The notes under the pieces were generated by a model, which saw nothing but the letters and a program-made list of their open reading frames with translations, was not told where the DNA came from and did not search any database. A stretch of 7,799 bases of DNA from Saprospiraceae bacterium. Its GTDB lineage: Bacteria > Bacteroidota > Bacteroidia > Chitinophagales > Saprospiraceae. Positions 6,998 to 7,799 of this stretch are shown piece by piece; the stretch's first letter is position 1; each line of letters opens with the position of its first letter. Location of the stretch: the NCBI GenBank assembly GCA_020630455.1, contig JAHDBK010000158.1:1-7799 (forward strand), in the 5' to 3' direction. A program made the translations under genes and the position numbers.

Positions 6998-7723
6998 TTA
7001 AGCTAAATTATGAAAGACAGTTTGAACATCATCATCTTGTTCTAATCGGTCTATTAAGTCTAAAACCTCATCAATTTGCTCTTCAGTCAATTCCTTGGTA
7101 TGATTAGGAATGCGTTGTAATTCCGATTTTTTAACTTCTATTTTCTTTTCTTCCAAGGCAGATTGTAAATTACCAAAATCTGTAAAAGCAGAATATAATA
7201 CATAAACCTCCTTACCTTCTTCGTCTTTATCTTCTGACATCTCTTCCAAACCGCCATCGATTAATTCCAATTCCAGTTCGTCTTTATCTTCGATTTTATC
7301 TTTTTCAATATAAAAAACACCTTTTCTATCAAAAAGGAAATCATGCATTCCATTCGTTCCTAGAGCCCCCCCCTTTTTTCTAAAAGAAGCCCTAACATTC
7401 GCTACAGTACGAGTAGGATTGTCAGTAGCTGTTTCTACAACTATAGCAACTCCATGAGGAGCCATCCCTTCATACGTCATTTCTTGATAACCACTAGTGT
7501 CTTTATCTGATGCTTTCTTAATAGCTGCTGCTATTTTGTCTTTGGGCATTTGTACACCCTTAGCATTTTGAATCGCTCTACGCAATGTGTGATTAGTGTC
7601 AGGGTCAGGGCCTCCTTGTTTTACTGCAATAGTAATCTGTCTTCCAGCTTTAGAAAACTCCTTAGCCATTTTGTCCCATCTTGCAAATTTAGTTGCTTTT
7701 CTATATTCAAATGCTCTTCCCAT
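6998..7723 (-). CDS. YebC/PmpR/TACO1-family protein
   Basis: The 241-residue length is normal for the family. The N-terminus MGRAFEYRKATKFARWDKMAKEF is the variant I associate with Bacteroidota, in place of the AGHSKWANIKHRK start found elsewhere. The family signature follows: ITIAVKQGGPDPDTNHTLRR (30-49), NAKGVQMPKDKIAAAIKKA (53-71), YEGMAPHGVAIVVETATDN (84-102), RTVANVRASFRKKGGALG (105-122) and FDRKGVFYIE (131-140). A very acidic stretch (about 142-172) precedes the last domain, which ends in DDVQTVFHNLA. Members were first described as DNA-binding transcription regulators. Work on the bacterial proteins and mitochondrial TACO1 points to a role in translation, helping ribosomes through difficult sequences such as proline runs. 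Which role applies here cannot be read from sequence. The gene faces secA and has its own promoter. Codons 116-120 contain an A6G8 run that is prone to slippage. Confidence 0.95.
   Translation of the reverse strand: MGRAFEYRKATKFARWDKMAKEFSKAGRQITIAVKQGGPDPDTNHTLRRAIQNAKGVQMPKDKIAAAIKKASDKDTSGYQEMTYEGMAPHGVAIVVETATDNPTRTVANVRASFRKKGGALGTNGMHDFLFDRKGVFYIEKDKIEDKDELELELIDGGLEEMSEDKDEEGKEVYVLYSAFTDFGNLQSALEEKKIEVKKSELQRIPNHTKELTEEQIDEVLDLIDRLEQDDDVQTVFHNLA
7366..7379 (-). other. Slippery A6G8 tract inside the yebC-family gene
   Basis: The plus strand shows eight C then six T, so the coding strand reads six A followed by eight G. It spans Lys116, Lys117, Gly118, Gly119 and the first base of Ala120 (AAA AAG GGG GGG G). 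It includes the heptamer A AAA AAG, a classic -1 ribosomal slip sequence, directly followed by a G run that is very unusual in this AT-rich window. Losing one G puts TAG in frame two codons after Gly119 (CTC TAG). Gaining one G gives TGA about nine codons on. Any slip therefore truncates the protein near its middle. The tract is directly visible; a regulatory role is not established. Confidence 0.6.
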
Positions 7724-7750
7724 TTTGATGAATTTTATTATTTATGAGTG

Positions 7751-7782
7751 CAAAAATAATGAAATCAATGCAAATTTTCAAG
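7751..7782 (-). promoter_or_regulatory. Bacteroidota-type promoter of the yebC-family gene
   Basis: On the minus strand, CTTG (7782-7779) is followed by a 20-bp spacer and then TATTTTTG (7758-7751). This fits the Bacteroidota consensus of TTTG near -33, a spacer of about 19-21 bp and TAnnTTTG at -7. The implied transcription start lies at about 7743-7746, giving a 5' leader of some 20-24 nt before the ATG at 7723. The leader is A-rich and has no Shine-Dalgarno sequence. Confidence 0.65.
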
Positions 7783-7799
7783 ATTTTGTTTATATAAAT

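Noticed and set aside
49..7723. A dedicated new secretion or defence system formed by these genes
   Set aside because: secA and the yebC-family gene are universal housekeeping genes, terminators separate the units, and no effector-immunity, nuclease or mobile-element hallmarks are present.
7550..7747. 65-codon open frame on the plus strand overlapping the start of the yebC-family gene
   Set aside because: It is antisense to the highly conserved N-terminus of that gene and covers its leader; no domain or family pattern is visible.

Overview
The window is a visibly AT-rich stretch from a member of the Bacteroidota. Three things support this. The second gene encodes a SprB-repeat surface protein with a type IX secretion (T9SS) C-terminal sorting domain, a system confined to that phylum and its close relatives. 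SecA is the long (1113 aa) form with extra insertions. No gene start has a Shine-Dalgarno sequence, while one start has a good Bacteroidota-type promoter (TAnnTTTG at -7). The genus cannot be fixed from the window.

Layout, left to right. (1) 49-750 (+): a conserved but uncharacterised small membrane protein with an N-terminal zinc ribbon and two membrane helices. (2) 803-3238 (+): a large secreted protein made of a signal peptide, a CxxCH-containing N-terminal domain resembling the choice-of-anchor V/Reeler-like group, about seven SprB-type repeats and a T9SS sorting tail. It ends at a strong 16-bp hairpin terminator. (3) 3239-3571: an AT-rich intergenic region carrying that terminator and several short direct repeats, leading into secA. 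(4) 3572-6913 (+): secA, the Sec translocase ATPase, intact with all key motifs and a C-terminal SEC-C zinc motif. (5) 6936-6976: a perfect 18-bp hairpin with A and T tracts on both sides, serving as a bidirectional terminator between convergent genes. (6) 6998-7723 (-): a YebC/PmpR/TACO1-family gene, with its own promoter at 7751-7782.

The functional link between genes is modest. SecA drives export across the inner membrane, the first step for every T9SS cargo, including the repeat protein upstream. The terminators and the 333-bp gap indicate separate transcription units, so this looks like ordinary chromosomal adjacency and not a dedicated system. I see no mobile element, CRISPR array, tRNA or rRNA. 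The points most worth checking are a 640-residue stretch of the repeat protein with no Lys or Arg, the CxxCH motif in its N-terminal domain, and a slippery A6G8 tract in the middle of the YebC-family gene.
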